From contig JALHQT010000003.1 in NCBI GenBank assembly GCA_022841825.1, forward strand, positions 248,001 to 312,000: DNA of 64,000 nucleotides. The letters are read 5' to 3'. Both the position numbers and the translations under genes were made by a program. Source of the DNA: Anaerolineae bacterium (GTDB lineage: Bacteria > Chloroflexota > Anaerolineae > Aggregatilineales > Phototrophicaceae). The notes beneath the pieces were generated by a model, which saw nothing but the letters and a program-made list of their open reading frames with translations, did no database searches and was not told the DNA's origin. How positions within the stretch are numbered: the stretch's first letter is position 1; each line of letters begins with the position of its first letter. Below are positions 52,216 through 61,861 of the stretch, one piece after another.

Positions 52216-53199
52216 ATGAGTTGTACGCATCATTTGGAGCGTATGGGGCAAATAGTGACTCTTAACAGGGACGATCTTCGCACGCAGCTCTGGCAACTCC
52301 TGGGCGAAATGCCGCCGCACTTCACGCCGGAGGTGACGATCCTCGAACGCGAAGAGCGGGAGGGCTGCCTGGTCGAGCGCATCGCCTTCGATAACGGCGC
52401 AGGCGCGACCGTCTATGGCTATTTCCTGCGTCCGCCCGACCTGAGCGCGCTCGCGCCCGCCATCCTCTATCACCACATGCACGGCAATAAGTACGACCTG
52501 GGCAAGCATGAGCTGTTCCAGGATTGGCTGATCGAAGGCGTCATGCCGGGACCGACGCTGGTGAAAGCGGGGTTCGTCGTGCTGGCGATTGACGCCTACT
52601 GCTTCGGCGAGCGCACCTCGCAGGGACCGGCAGGCGACGCCGAAAGCGGCGCGCAGACCGAGCAGGCGCTCTTCAAGCATTTCGTTTGGCAGGGCGGCAC
52701 GCTCTGGGGCATGATCGTGCGCGATGATCTGCTGGCGCTCAACTACCTGCTGTCGCGCCCGGAGGTCGATCCGGATCGCGTCGGCGTGACGGGCATGAGC
52801 ATGGGTGGCTCGCGCACGACCTGGCTGTGCGCGCTCGACGACCGTCCCAAGGCGCTCGTGCCCGTGGCGCAGATGACGCGCTACGCCGATTTCGCGGCGA
52901 CCGGGCGCTACAATCTGCACGGTATTTACTACTACCTGCCGGGGATGCTCCGCAGCGGCATCGACATGGAGCATCTGGTCGCACTGCCCGCGCCTGCGCC
53001 GCAGCTTGTGCTGATCGGTGACAAAGACCCGCTTTCGCCGATGGAGGGTATTGAGAAGGTTAGGCGCTACGCGGAGAGCGTTTATGGGCGCTATGGTGAG
53101 CGCGGCATCATCCGCTTCGACGTGACGGCGGGGCTGGCGCACAAATACACCCCCGCGCAGTTTGAGAAGATGGTACGTTTTTTCCAGCAAGAGTTGTGA
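52216..53199 (+). CDS. Alpha/beta hydrolase (dienelactone-hydrolase / acetyl-esterase type)
   Basis: 327 residues from ATG 52216; ATG 52243 with GGAG close by is an alternative. The nucleophile elbow GMSMGGSR gives Ser195. The acid is in IGDKDPL and the base His in TAGLAHKYTP. The oxyanion region YHHMHGNKYDLGK near residue 85 resembles 7-alpha-acetyl-xylan-esterase-like DUF1100/AXE1 proteins. No signal peptide. It probably removes ester groups from imported saccharides, in line with the adjacent GH4 gene. Confidence 0.8.
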   Translation: MSCTHHLERMGQIVTLNRDDLRTQLWQLLGEMPPHFTPEVTILEREEREGCLVERIAFDNGAGATVYGYFLRPPDLSALAPAILYHHMHGNKYDLGKHELFQDWLIEGVMPGPTLVKAGFVVLAIDAYCFGERTSQGPAGDAESGAQTEQALFKHFVWQGGTLWGMIVRDDLLALNYLLSRPEVDPDRVGVTGMSMGGSRTTWLCALDDRPKALVPVAQMTRYADFAATGRYNLHGIYYYLPGMLRSGIDMEHLVALPAPAPQLVLIGDKDPLSPMEGIEKVRRYAESVYGRYGERGIIRFDVTAGLAHKYTPAQFEKMVRFFQQEL

Positions 53200-53210
53200 A
53201 GTTTCGTGGT

Positions 53211-53349
53211 TAACCCCTCCCCCAACCCCCTCCCCACTCCGCAGGCTTCGTATGGAGGGGGAACCAGAGGATTCGACGTACATGATGAGTCTTCTGGAAG
53301 TCCCTCTCCACGTAGCTTGCGGAGTGGGGAGGGATTTAGGGAGGGGTAG
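53211..53349. repeat. AACCCCTCCCCC palindromic element, intergenic copy
   Basis: TAACCCCTCCCCCAACCCCC opposed by GGGGAGGGATTTAGGGAGGG, with inner CCCCACTCCGCAGGCT / AGCTTGCGGAGTGGGG. A variant of the CCTCACCCCC family between the hydrolase and GH4 genes. Confidence 0.75.
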
Positions 53350-53371
53350 AAAGTAGGAATTAAGGTCAATC

Positions 53372-54802
53372 ATGTCCAAGAAACCGAAAATTGTCATGAT
53401 CGGCGCGGGGAGCGCGATCTTTGGGTTGGGCGCGCTGGCGCGTGTCATGCAGTCGCCGCGCCTGCACGGGTCGGAGCTGGCGCTGGTCGATATTGACGCC
53501 GACGGGCTGCGCACCATGCACCGTCTCGCCGACAAGATGAACCAGGCGTGGGACGCGGGAATGACGATCACCAGCTCGACCGAGCGCACGGAGTTGCTGC
53601 CCGGCGCGGACTTCGTGATCGTCTCGATCCAGGTCGGTCCGCGCGAGACCGTGTGGGAGATGGACTGGCAGATCCCACTGCGGCATGGCGTGCGCCAACC
53701 GTATGCCGAAAACGGCGGACCCGGTGCGTTTTCGCACACCGCCCGAAACCTGCCCGTCATCCTCGACATCGCCCGCGACATGGAACGGCTATGCCCGGAT
53801 GCCTGGTATCTCAACCTGACCAATCCGCTGATCCGCCTGACCTATGCCGTGCATAAGTATACGAAGATCAAGGTGCTGGGCTTGTGCCATCAACTGCTGT
53901 GGGGCTACGCGATGGCGGGCGCGGTGCTGGCGGATCGCTTTGGCATCCAGGTGCCGCAACACTTCCATGTCCATACCGACGCCGACAACATGCCCAACTT
54001 CATTCCGGTGGCGATGGCGGCGGTCGAACATCTCGACATCAAGGCGGCGGGCATCAACCACTTCTCGTGGGTCTACGACATCCGCGATAAGGCGACGGGC
54101 GAAGACCTCTATCCGCTGCTGCGCGACCGCTGGCTGAACCACTATCGCAAGGACTTCGAGCCGCTCTCGCGCGAGATGTTCCAGATCTTCGGCATGATGC
54201 CGACGGCGGGCGACAGCCACATGTGCGAGTACCTGTCGTACGTCAGCGACCCGATCACCAAGCCGTGGGAGAAATACGAGCTGCGCCTACAAAGCTGGGA
54301 CGGCAACCGCCGCCGCCGCGCCGAACGCTGGCGCATCGCACACGCGATTGTCGATGGCTCGATGGCGGTCGATGAGCTGAAGAACCTGCGCCGCTTCTCG
54401 ATCCTCGAAGAACCGGTGCCGGAAATCGTCGAGGCGATCACCTTCAACGACACCTACTACAACCACCAGCTCAACATCCCGAACAACGGCGGCTTGATCC
54501 CCAACCTGCCCGCCGACGCGATTGTGGAGGTGCCGGGCATCATCAGTGGGGCGGGCATCCAGGGCTTGGGGTCGCCCGCTTTGCCAGAGGGCATCGCCGA
54601 GCTGTGCCGCCGCGAGCTGGCGCGCAGCAAGATCGTGGTCGAGGCAGCGGCGACGGGCGACCGCGACCTGGCGCTGCAAGCGCTGCTGCTCGACCCGATG
54701 GTGACGGACATCGACACGGCGCGGGCGATGCTGAAGGACATGCTGCACGATTTCGCGGAGTACCTGCCGCAGTTCGCGCGCGACAAGGAGTTCGTGGCGT
54801 AG
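53372..54802 (+). CDS. GH4 family glycosidase (NAD+/Mn2+-dependent, alpha-galactosidase/glucosidase type)
   Basis: 476 residues. The NAD-binding start is PKIVMIGAGSAIFG, then SELALVDID, ending with the GH4 hallmarks NLTNP (Asn152) and GLCHQ with metal-ligand Cys172, and His230 in AGINHFSW. GH4 enzymes oxidise C3 of the sugar, eliminate the aglycone and rehydrate, working on alpha- or beta-glycosides and often glucuronides in the cytosol. It is last in the plus-strand catabolic run. It likely cleaves the imported disaccharide; the exact glycoside is unknown. Confidence 0.9.
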   Translation: MSKKPKIVMIGAGSAIFGLGALARVMQSPRLHGSELALVDIDADGLRTMHRLADKMNQAWDAGMTITSSTERTELLPGADFVIVSIQVGPRETVWEMDWQIPLRHGVRQPYAENGGPGAFSHTARNLPVILDIARDMERLCPDAWYLNLTNPLIRLTYAVHKYTKIKVLGLCHQLLWGYAMAGAVLADRFGIQVPQHFHVHTDADNMPNFIPVAMAAVEHLDIKAAGINHFSWVYDIRDKATGEDLYPLLRDRWLNHYRKDFEPLSREMFQIFGMMPTAGDSHMCEYLSYVSDPITKPWEKYELRLQSWDGNRRRRAERWRIAHAIVDGSMAVDELKNLRRFSILEEPVPEIVEAITFNDTYYNHQLNIPNNGGLIPNLPADAIVEVPGIISGAGIQGLGSPALPEGIAELCRRELARSKIVVEAAATGDRDLALQALLLDPMVTDIDTARAMLKDMLHDFAEYLPQFARDKEFVA

Positions 54803-54868
54803 GGGATACGCCTTAGGGGCATCTTCGGGCAGACTGCACAATATTACAAAGCGCATTTCAGGTGTAGG

Positions 54869-54902
54869 ATCGAATGAATTGAGCAGTAGCGCATTCGATC
54901 TT
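54869..54902 (+). terminator. Possible terminator after the GH4 gene
   Basis: GATCGAATG and CATTCGATC separated by 14 bp and followed by TTCT. The T-run is weak, so this could also be a simple dyad. Confidence 0.4.
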
Positions 54903-54960
54903 CTGATGTCATGCGCTGTTCGCCAGCGTAATCCTTCGATTGCCAGATATGGGCGCAACC

Positions 54961-54996
54961 GAGCGTTACCGCGCAGCAGCGGGTAACGCTCTTTTG
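54961..54996 (+). terminator. Stem-loop with T-run before the secreted esterase gene
   Basis: GAGCGTTACC and GGTAACGCTC form a 10-bp stem, followed by TTTTGTT. It probably ends the sugar-locus transcript and isolates the next operon. Confidence 0.7.
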
Positions 54997-55027
54997 TTAT
55001 TCGTCGTGCCTCAGAAGGGTACAAATC

Positions 55028-56278
55028 ATGAAAAGTAGAATTGTGTTTTGGCTGTTTTTGTTGAGCCTGCTGACGTTCGCGTTCGCGCTGCCGCTGGCGG
55101 CGCAGGACACTACTATTCCTGAACCCGTTGGTCTGCGCCCGGATGCACCACCTTATGCCCTGCGTGGACCGCACTGGGTGGGGTTCCGTACCCGCATCGT
55201 CGAGTCTGGCAGCTATCCACTGTCGGTGGCGATCTGGTATCCCGCCCTGAATCCGGAGGGCTTGGACGAGGACATCACCTATCCGGCAGTACCTGCCAAG
55301 TTCGAGGGTATGCCCGCTGACTATACCTTGCCGTCCTACGGTCACGCGCTGACGGACGCAGCCCCAGATGCGCAGGGCGCGCCATATCCCCTGGTGATCT
55401 TATCGCATGGTTTCGCGGGGTATTCTTATGGCTTTGCCTATCTGACCGAGCATCTTGCCTCCCAGGGCTTTGTCGTACTCGCGCCGGATCATCCGGAAAT
55501 GTGGGACCCTACCTACCGGGATATACCCACAACCAGCGTCCAGCGCCCGCTGGATATTCAACGCACGATTGCGTTGGCTGAGGCGCTGACCGCGGAGGAT
55601 GGGGCACTCGCTGGGATGATCAATACAGACACTATTGCGGTTGCGGGGCACTCGTATGGCGGCTTTACGGCTTTGCTGATGGCGGGTGCGCGCTTCGACT
55701 TTGACGCATTGCGCGAAACCTGCGCACCATTGCCTCCTGAGCACACGATTGGCGCGTTGTGCGTGCCGCTGCTGGCGGAGGAAGCCGAAATGGCGCGCTT
55801 AGCAGGTCTCGATAGTCCCCTCGAAGGGCTATGGCCCTCCTGGAGCGACCCGCGCATCAAGGCTGTCATTGTCTCTGCTGGGGAAACCGAGCTCCTGGGA
55901 GCCGATGGGCTGGCAGAAATCGATATCCCTGTACTGCTGATTAACGGAAGCGGGGATCAGACGGTACCGATGGAATGGGGCGTCACACCGACGTGGGACA
56001 ACATCACGAGTGACATAAAAGCTTCGGTGCTGCTCGATAACGCTGATCAAAGTGTGTTTACGGAATCGTGCGCCAATTTCCCCTGGCCGCTGGAAATCGG
56101 TTGGTATGCGGGTTGTTCAGATCCAGTTTGGGACTTGGCGCGCGCCCATGATCTGATGAACCATTTTTCCACGGCTTTTCTGCTCGACACCCTGACTGGC
56201 GATGTGGACGCACATGCTGCGCTCGCGCCGGACGCGGTGAGTTTCCCCGGCGTCACTTACCAAGCGGAGGGGTTCTGA
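55028..56278 (+). CDS. Secreted PAF-acetylhydrolase-like esterase
   Basis: 416 residues. Signal peptide residues 1-26 (ending LPLAAQ-DT). The alpha/beta hydrolase core has VILSHGFAGYSYGFAYL as oxyanion region, nucleophile Ser209 in GHSYGGFT, and an acid in LINGSGDQTVP. The closest style is platelet-activating-factor acetylhydrolase/lipase-like proteins exported by Chloroflexota and actinobacteria. It acts outside the cell on esters or lipids. Its stop shares one base with the next start (TGATG), so the two secreted hydrolases are coupled. Confidence 0.8.
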   Translation: MKSRIVFWLFLLSLLTFAFALPLAAQDTTIPEPVGLRPDAPPYALRGPHWVGFRTRIVESGSYPLSVAIWYPALNPEGLDEDITYPAVPAKFEGMPADYTLPSYGHALTDAAPDAQGAPYPLVILSHGFAGYSYGFAYLTEHLASQGFVVLAPDHPEMWDPTYRDIPTTSVQRPLDIQRTIALAEALTAEDGALAGMINTDTIAVAGHSYGGFTALLMAGARFDFDALRETCAPLPPEHTIGALCVPLLAEEAEMARLAGLDSPLEGLWPSWSDPRIKAVIVSAGETELLGADGLAEIDIPVLLINGSGDQTVPMEWGVTPTWDNITSDIKASVLLDNADQSVFTESCANFPWPLEIGWYAGCSDPVWDLARAHDLMNHFSTAFLLDTLTGDVDAHAALAPDAVSFPGVTYQAEGF

Positions 56279-57843
56279 TGAAAGCAAAACCTTTGTTCTT
56301 GTTGGCTACGTTGGTACTCGCATGTTTTGCCCTTGCCGTCCCGCTGGCGGCGCAGGAGGCGATCTACTTCCCGACGACCGGCTGGCGCACCTCCTCACCG
56401 GAGGAGCAGGGGATGGACTCGGCAAAACTGCGGGAAGTGCTTGACCAACTGCGGCTGGGCACGGAGTCTGTTCACAGCCTGCTGGTCATCCGCAACGGCT
56501 TTGTGGTGCTGGATGCTTCCAGCTATCCCTTCCGAACAGATCAGCCTCACTGGCTTTATTCGGGCGTGAAGAGCATCACGTCCACGCTCGTGGGCATCGC
56601 CATTGACAAGGGGTTCATCGAGAGTGTCGATCAGTCGATCTGGGATTTCTTTTCCCAAGCGGACACCGCCAACATGGATGAGCGCAAAGCTGCAATCACT
56701 CTCCGGCATCTGCTGACGCATACCTCCGGACTGATGATGTGGTCGCGCGAGGATTCCGCAATGTTTGACCTGACGGCGGACGATCAGAGTTGGGTGCAGT
56801 ATGTTTTGGACATGCCTATGGCGGCAGCACCGGGTACACAGTTCAACTACCTTGAAGCCAACACCCAGCTTCTATCCGCCATCATCGGGCAGGTGACCGG
56901 GATGAGCGCCGCCGATTTCGCCCAGGAGGTGTTGTTCGCACCGCTGGGCATGACGCCTTCGGCTTGGCGTGCCGATCCACAGGGTGTGAGCTGGGGCGGA
57001 AATGGACTTGCCCTGAGTCCGTATGACATGGCGAAACTGGGCTATCTCTATCTGCATCACGGCGAGTGGGATGGGCAGCAGGTTGTTTCGCCGGAATGGA
57101 CTGCTGCCGCAACTGCTGATCAGACGAGTACCCAGATTGCCAATGGTGAGAGTTACGGGTATCTGTGGTGGGTGGGCAACTTTGAGGAACATCCCAACTT
57201 CGTCGCGTGGGGGTATGGTGGGCAGGAGATCTGGGTCGTCCCGGATCAAGACCTGATCGTGGTGCTGACGGGGGACACTGCGTCGGCGGGACCGACATGG
57301 ATCGATGCGTTCATCATGCCCGCGATCGTGAGCGACGAGGCGCTGCCTGCCAATCCCCAAGCCTACGCGGAGCTGACCGCCAGGGTCGATGCGATGGCAG
57401 AGCCTGCTGCCGCAGAAGTGCCGGCGCTGCCCGCCGCCGTCGCAGATGTCGCCGGACGGCGGATCGTGTTGGCGGAGAACCCACTGGGATGGGAGTCGCT
57501 GTCACTTTACTTTGCGGAGGACGAGGCAGTCCTTTCGGTCACTGTCGCGGGGGTCCCGCTGGAACTGCCGTTTGGGTTAGACGGCGTCTACCGCACGTCG
57601 AGGGAGGGTGTCCTCGCGGAAACGGCGGGGCTGCCCACCGGTCCGTTCTCGCAGTCGCTGCCGGATGCCGCTGTCGCCGGACGCCTGTCGCAGATGCGCG
57701 AGAATGGCATGACACTACGCTTCTGGGATCTGTCGGGCGGACAGGCTTGGGATATCCGACTGCGGATTGACGATAGCATCCGTATACAGGTCATGCCCAG
57801 CCTGATCGATGGATCTGTGCAGTTGGAGGGAGCCGTCGAATAA
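56278..57843 (+). CDS. Secreted serine hydrolase (class C beta-lactamase family)
   Basis: 521 residues with signal peptide (LATLVLACFALAVPLAAQ). The catalytic S-x-x-K is Ser95-Gly-Val-Lys98 (YSGVKSITS). The Tyr motif region is FNYLEANTQLLSAIIG, and a GYGGQE box replaces the usual KTG-type motif. These are esterase or D-alanyl-peptidase relatives (EstB/PBP4*), not necessarily drug-hydrolysing. An extra about 130-residue C-terminal beta domain follows. It is translationally coupled to the secreted esterase before it. Confidence 0.85.
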   Translation: MKAKPLFLLATLVLACFALAVPLAAQEAIYFPTTGWRTSSPEEQGMDSAKLREVLDQLRLGTESVHSLLVIRNGFVVLDASSYPFRTDQPHWLYSGVKSITSTLVGIAIDKGFIESVDQSIWDFFSQADTANMDERKAAITLRHLLTHTSGLMMWSREDSAMFDLTADDQSWVQYVLDMPMAAAPGTQFNYLEANTQLLSAIIGQVTGMSAADFAQEVLFAPLGMTPSAWRADPQGVSWGGNGLALSPYDMAKLGYLYLHHGEWDGQQVVSPEWTAAATADQTSTQIANGESYGYLWWVGNFEEHPNFVAWGYGGQEIWVVPDQDLIVVLTGDTASAGPTWIDAFIMPAIVSDEALPANPQAYAELTARVDAMAEPAAAEVPALPAAVADVAGRRIVLAENPLGWESLSLYFAEDEAVLSVTVAGVPLELPFGLDGVYRTSREGVLAETAGLPTGPFSQSLPDAAVAGRLSQMRENGMTLRFWDLSGGQAWDIRLRIDDSIRIQVMPSLIDGSVQLEGAVE

Positions 57844-57855
57844 TTCGCGCCTTCC

Positions 57856-58030
57856 GCCCTCACCCCCAACCTCTCTCCCAAACGGTGAGTACACCTGGGC
57901 GAGGGGCTTCCAGACGAGTCTTCTCTCGCCCCCTCGCCCTAATCGCGCGCGAGACCTTAATGGAGTCTCCTGCACGATGTATGGCACCCAGGCGCAAGGC
58001 GGCGAGGAAGGGGGCTGGGGGGTGAGGGCG
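57856..58030. repeat. CCTCACCCCC palindromic element, intergenic copy with extra insert
   Basis: GCCCTCACCCCCAACCTCTC at one end and GGGGCTGGGGGGTGAGGGCG-like sequence at the other. The middle (about 57945-58005) is unlike the other copies, suggesting a second insertion within the element. Confidence 0.7.
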
Positions 58031-58051
58031 TTGCATTATCGAAACTCAGGT

Positions 58052-59026
58052 TCATTTCGGCTGCATCGTGCCCGTCTCGGCAAGCGTTCGCCGCAGCCAA
58101 TCGCGCGCGCGCGACAGATACGACTGAGCCAGCGCGGTGTTCCTGGCGATGGTTTCAAACCCGTGCGGCGCGCCCGCCACGACATCGAACGTGCAGTCCA
58201 CACCCGCTGCCGTCAGGCGGTCAGCATAGGTCTTGTCTTCCTCATAGAACAGCTCAATATCGCCGACCCCGATCCATGCGGGGGGCAGTCCTCGGACATC
58301 CTGGCGGCGCGCGGGCACCGCGTAGTCCGGAACCTGAGCGGCTCCAGGTTCGGCTGCAAGAAAGGCGCGCCAGCAGTAGCGGTTTTGCCGATTGTCAAAG
58401 ATTTTATGCCGGAGGGCATCCAGTTCATGTCGTGCGGCGGTTCGATCATCTAGCATCGGGCAGATGAGCCATTGGGCAGCAGGCTGTACACCGTCAATGT
58501 CGTGTAGGCGTTGGGCGAGGCTGGCGGCAAGCCCGCCCCCGGCGCTTTCGCCGCCGACCGCGACGCGTGTCTTGTCGATGCCGAGTCGCGCTGCCGAGTC
58601 TTGCAGCCATGCCCAGGCAGCATAACAATCGTCGAGCGCAGCCGGAAACGGATGCTCCGGCGCGAGGCGATAGTCTGTCGAGACCACGATGATGCCCAGG
58701 TCGCGCGCGGTTTCAACGCAGAACAGGTCATCCTGCGCGGCGCGCCCGACGACCATGCCGCCGCCGTGTATCCAGAGGAGCGCCGCGCCCGTCAGCGCGC
58801 GTTGGGGTGTATAAATCCGCAGTGCGACCCCCTGCCTGGTCGTCTCTTTGTCAATCGATACCCCATCATAGTGTCTGTCACGAAACAGGAGCCACATCGC
58901 CCGGCGGACAAACCAACGCTCCAGGGCGCTCGTAACGGACAGATTGGGCATTCTTCCGATGCTTTCTCGCAGTTCTGGCGCAATGTCCGCGAGGCTCATG
59001 GGAGATGGCTGGCTGCCTGTATTCAT
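58052..59026 (-). CDS. Hormone-sensitive-lipase-family esterase
   Basis: 324 residues. The oxyanion motif HGGG at 87-90 and the nucleophile GESAGGG with Ser161 are diagnostic. The acid Asp lies in YEEDKTYADRL and the base His in AGAPHGFE. It is a cytosolic carboxylesterase for short acyl chains or related amides. It is convergent with the beta-lactamase-family gene, with a repeat between them. Substrate unknown. Confidence 0.87.
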   Translation of the reverse strand: MNTGSQPSPMSLADIAPELRESIGRMPNLSVTSALERWFVRRAMWLLFRDRHYDGVSIDKETTRQGVALRIYTPQRALTGAALLWIHGGGMVVGRAAQDDLFCVETARDLGIIVVSTDYRLAPEHPFPAALDDCYAAWAWLQDSAARLGIDKTRVAVGGESAGGGLAASLAQRLHDIDGVQPAAQWLICPMLDDRTAARHELDALRHKIFDNRQNRYCWRAFLAAEPGAAQVPDYAVPARRQDVRGLPPAWIGVGDIELFYEEDKTYADRLTAAGVDCTFDVVAGAPHGFETIARNTALAQSYLSRARDWLRRTLAETGTMQPK

Positions 59027-59078
59027 GTGACTTTATGTGCCATTTCTGTGATGTTTGCGCATTGGAGTATTGCAGGTC

Positions 59079-60320
59079 TCACTCCCACGTCCAGACCCAG
59101 ATTTCGCGTCCTTCGCAGCGTGCCTCCGGCGTCGTGCTCAGAAGCCCGATGCCGAATGAGCCGCTGCGCGTTTCGATCTTGACCCTGTCCATGAGTCGTT
59201 CGCCATCGACAAACAGCGTCGCCAGCCCGCCCTGAAGGACCATAAGGACGTGAGCGCTGTCACCAGACGTGAAGCGCACTGGCTCGTAATAGGCGTCGAA
59301 CAGGTCATCGCGGAAATCGGCATCGAAGACGTAAGTCTCGCCGAAGCTGGTGACGCCAAACTCGGTCTGCGTGGTGGTGGAGCCGTTGGCGTCGGTGTTG
59401 ACGCGCGTCATCAGCCCGCACGCCTGGAACTCGTCGCTTTCGCCGTAGGTGAAGGTCAGCTCGCCGCCCATCACGACGTTTTGCCGGGACTGCTGGCGTG
59501 CCAGCGGGGTGAACCAACTGCCTGTGCCTTCAAACCAGGCGTAATCTTCGCGGAACAGCACGTAACCGCCGCTTTCGACCAGATCCTGCGCCGCCAGCTC
59601 CGCCATCACGTCCTCAGGAGCGCCCGCGAAATCGACGACGCGCGCGTCTGCATTGCTCGTCGTCTCGACTGTGCGACCGCCGCCTGCGCTCGCCGTCTCG
59701 CCGAGCGCCGTCACGCGCAGATCGGCAAGGTCGAGTGTGCCGCCCTTGCTGCCTTCCGCCTCGAAGTACAGCAGCAGATCACCTTCCGAATAGGTGTCAT
59801 CTTCGCCGCTGATCACCTGCTCGCCATTCACGAAGACGGACAGGCTTTCGCCGACAAATTCCATGGCAAAGGTCACCCACTCGCCTGGGTCAAGCACGGG
59901 GTCGCTGTAGTCGCCGAAGTCCCGCAGATACTCGCAGTCGGCGTCGACACTGCTGAAGAAGATTTCGCTCTCCGATGTGAAGACCAGATCGTAGCCTTCG
60001 CAGCTTGAGCCGCTGCCACTGCGCCCGGTGATATAGAGGGTGCCGTTCTGGATGCGCGTGGTCAGTTCCAGGCGATAATCGCCCCAGATTTCGAGGGTTT
60101 CGGGTTCAATCCAGAGGGCTTCAGGGACGATCAGGCGCGAGAACGGGTCGCCCTCGCCGGTGATCAGTTCCGGCTCGTAATAGTCCTCCGCATCGAAGTA
60201 GACCAACGCAGTACGGCTGCTGTCGAACGACTCTTCAAAAAGGATATCGCCCTGCGCACGCGCCCCACCAAACGTCAGCAAGGCGAGGGCGAACGCGAGG
60301 GATGCAAACCAGCGCACCAT
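59079..60320 (-). CDS. Secreted protein with two lectin-like beta-sandwich regions
   Basis: 413 residues. ATG 60320 is chosen by AGGTG upstream and a better signal peptide (MVRWFASLAFALALLTFGGA, cleavage RA-QG). Two similar concanavalin-like domains seem present. The first, about residues 25-200, has YRLELTTRIQNGTLYITGRSG and WVTFAMEFVGESLSVFVNGE. The second, about 255-413, has VVMGGELTFTYGESDE and HVLMVLQGGLATLFVDGERL. This is the LamG/DUF1080-like style of carbohydrate- or surface-binding modules. There are no catalytic residues I can name. Confidence 0.7.
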   Translation of the reverse strand: MVRWFASLAFALALLTFGGARAQGDILFEESFDSSRTALVYFDAEDYYEPELITGEGDPFSRLIVPEALWIEPETLEIWGDYRLELTTRIQNGTLYITGRSGSGSSCEGYDLVFTSESEIFFSSVDADCEYLRDFGDYSDPVLDPGEWVTFAMEFVGESLSVFVNGEQVISGEDDTYSEGDLLLYFEAEGSKGGTLDLADLRVTALGETASAGGGRTVETTSNADARVVDFAGAPEDVMAELAAQDLVESGGYVLFREDYAWFEGTGSWFTPLARQQSRQNVVMGGELTFTYGESDEFQACGLMTRVNTDANGSTTTQTEFGVTSFGETYVFDADFRDDLFDAYYEPVRFTSGDSAHVLMVLQGGLATLFVDGERLMDRVKIETRSGSFGIGLLSTTPEARCEGREIWVWTWE

Positions 60321-60397
60321 CAGAACACCTGTATGCATGTTTTCGGTTGCTCGTATGATAGAACAGCCTGTTGGATTGTGCAGTTAAGGGTTGGTGA

Positions 60398-61117
60398 TCA
60401 TGGCAGGGCGATTATTGCCGTCACTCCCGACATGACGATCAACATCTGCGCGGGTCCGTACGTCAGCCAGACGACATCGCCGATGCGCCGGAACGTCGCC
60501 CCGTTGAAGAGCTGCGCTGCCAGGATCAGGTCGCTGGCGAGGAAGAGGACAGCGCCGAGCGCGAGCGGGATGAAGCGCCCGTCCTGGATCGCCATGCCGA
60601 GCGCGAACCCGGCGGTGCTGGCGAGCAGCAGCGCATAGGGCAGCGCGGCGATGTGGAGCGGTGACCGCTTGCCTCCCTTCCAGACGACGACGTACCACGC
60701 GACCGCGCCGACCAGCAGTAGGGCGATCCATGCACCCAGGCGGAGGGGGGTATCGTTGATGGCGAGCCTGTCGCCCAAGCCGAGGATGGCGGCGATATAG
60801 ACGATATGACCGAGCGCGAACGCGCCCATGCCGCCCAACACATGCTGCTGTACGGGGATCAGGCGCGCCATGAACAGATCGCCCAGGAAGCCGAGCGTCA
60901 TGCCGAGGGCGATCAGCAGGCTGTAGGGCGCGATCTGGTCGCCATGCAGGACATGGATGTCCCACGCCAGCGCGACCAGCACGAACGAGGACGCCATGCG
61001 CGCCCAGGTCGGCATTCGGTGCGTCTCGTCGGCGTTCCAGCGCCCGAAGAGCGCACCGCCGAACAGCAGTGCCGCCCACAGGATGAGCAGCGTCCAGATG
61101 GAGATATGGAGGTTCAT
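60398..61117 (-). CDS. YhhN-family membrane protein (lysoplasmalogenase-like)
   Basis: 239 residues. Start ATG 61117 with AAGGA upstream; a longer frame starts inside a repeat. About eight membrane helices. Characteristic pieces are LGMTLGFLGDLFMA, GGMGAFALGHIVYIAAI and FLASDLILAAQLF, where the conserved Asp and His residues fit the YhhN/TMEM86 family. Animal members hydrolyse the vinyl-ether bond of lysoplasmalogens. Bacterial members probably act on ether or lysolipids in the inner membrane. Confidence 0.8.
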   Translation of the reverse strand: MNLHISIWTLLILWAALLFGGALFGRWNADETHRMPTWARMASSFVLVALAWDIHVLHGDQIAPYSLLIALGMTLGFLGDLFMARLIPVQQHVLGGMGAFALGHIVYIAAILGLGDRLAINDTPLRLGAWIALLLVGAVAWYVVVWKGGKRSPLHIAALPYALLLASTAGFALGMAIQDGRFIPLALGAVLFLASDLILAAQLFNGATFRRIGDVVWLTYGPAQMLIVMSGVTAIIALP

Positions 61118-61133
61118 TCCGTCCTTATTGGTA

Positions 61134-61206
61134 GACCTCACCCCCTGAATCCCCCTCTCCGTGTACGGAGAGGGGGAAGTGAGCGAAGCGAGCAGAGGGT
61201 GAGGTC
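61134..61206. repeat. CCTCACCCCC palindromic element, intergenic copy
   Basis: GACCTCACCCCCTGAATCCC and its opposing AGAGGGTGAGGTC, with an inner CCCCCTCTCCGT/ACGGAGAGGGGG stem and a GAGCGAAGCGAGC motif. It is closest to the copy embedded in the gene at 43297. Confidence 0.85.
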
Positions 61207-61212
61207 AAAAGT

Positions 61213-61746
61213 TTACTGTTGTGCGCGCTGTCCTTCATCATGCCGCAGCAGCATCCACACGCCGATCAGCAGCAGGATGACGGGCCAGAAGCGCCCGATC
61301 TGCTCCAGCAGGTTCATCGAGTCGCGGGTGTCGATGGTCAGCAGCGCGCCGATCATGCCCAGGATGACGCCGGGGATCAGCGGCCACCAGAAGGTTTTCT
61401 TCTCGAACAGCACGTTCATCAGCGCGACGCCGATGAAGCCCGCCGCCAAGCCCAGCACGATGATGCCGCCTTCGACATTGCCGGTCAGGTCATTTCGCGT
61501 TTGGGTGAACAGCACGCCAGCTCCCAGCCCCGTCATGATCGACCCAGCGACGGTCGCGCCATATTGCCAGGTGAACAAGCCATAGGCGAGCACCACCACG
61601 CCGATGACAGGCAGCACGTAGGGACCAATATCCGGCACTGTGACGATGTTGGGGACAAGCGCCAGCAGTCCGACCACGATCAGGATGAGGGCGAGGAAGC
61701 GGCGGTCACGCCGTTCGACGCGCTCGTCTTTCAGTTGCTCTGACAT
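61213..61746 (-). CDS. Small integral membrane protein of unknown function
   Basis: 177 residues, with a charged N-terminus (SEQLKDERVERRDRR) and then about six closely packed hydrophobic helices (FLALILIVVGLLALVPNI and so on). The pattern is like DUF5668/LiaF-type membrane proteins in Firmicutes and Chloroflexota that accompany stress or envelope regulators. Same strand as the YhhN gene, 96 bp away. Function unknown. Confidence 0.7.
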   Translation of the reverse strand: MSEQLKDERVERRDRRFLALILIVVGLLALVPNIVTVPDIGPYVLPVIGVVVLAYGLFTWQYGATVAGSIMTGLGAGVLFTQTRNDLTGNVEGGIIVLGLAAGFIGVALMNVLFEKKTFWWPLIPGVILGMIGALLTIDTRDSMNLLEQIGRFWPVILLLIGVWMLLRHDEGQRAQQ

Positions 61747-61861
61747 GAGATTTCCTCCTCATGTACAAGACCATCCTGCCCTCATCGTATGACAGTTGAC
61801 AGGGGGCAGTCAGTGTCGTTTGACACATGCGGAGGCGAATGTTTGTCATGCGAGTTGTAAT

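Noticed and set aside
56278-57843. Antibiotic-resistance beta-lactamase
   Set aside because: The S-x-x-K motif is present but the other motifs fit esterase/D-aminopeptidase relatives, and the gene is coupled to a secreted esterase.
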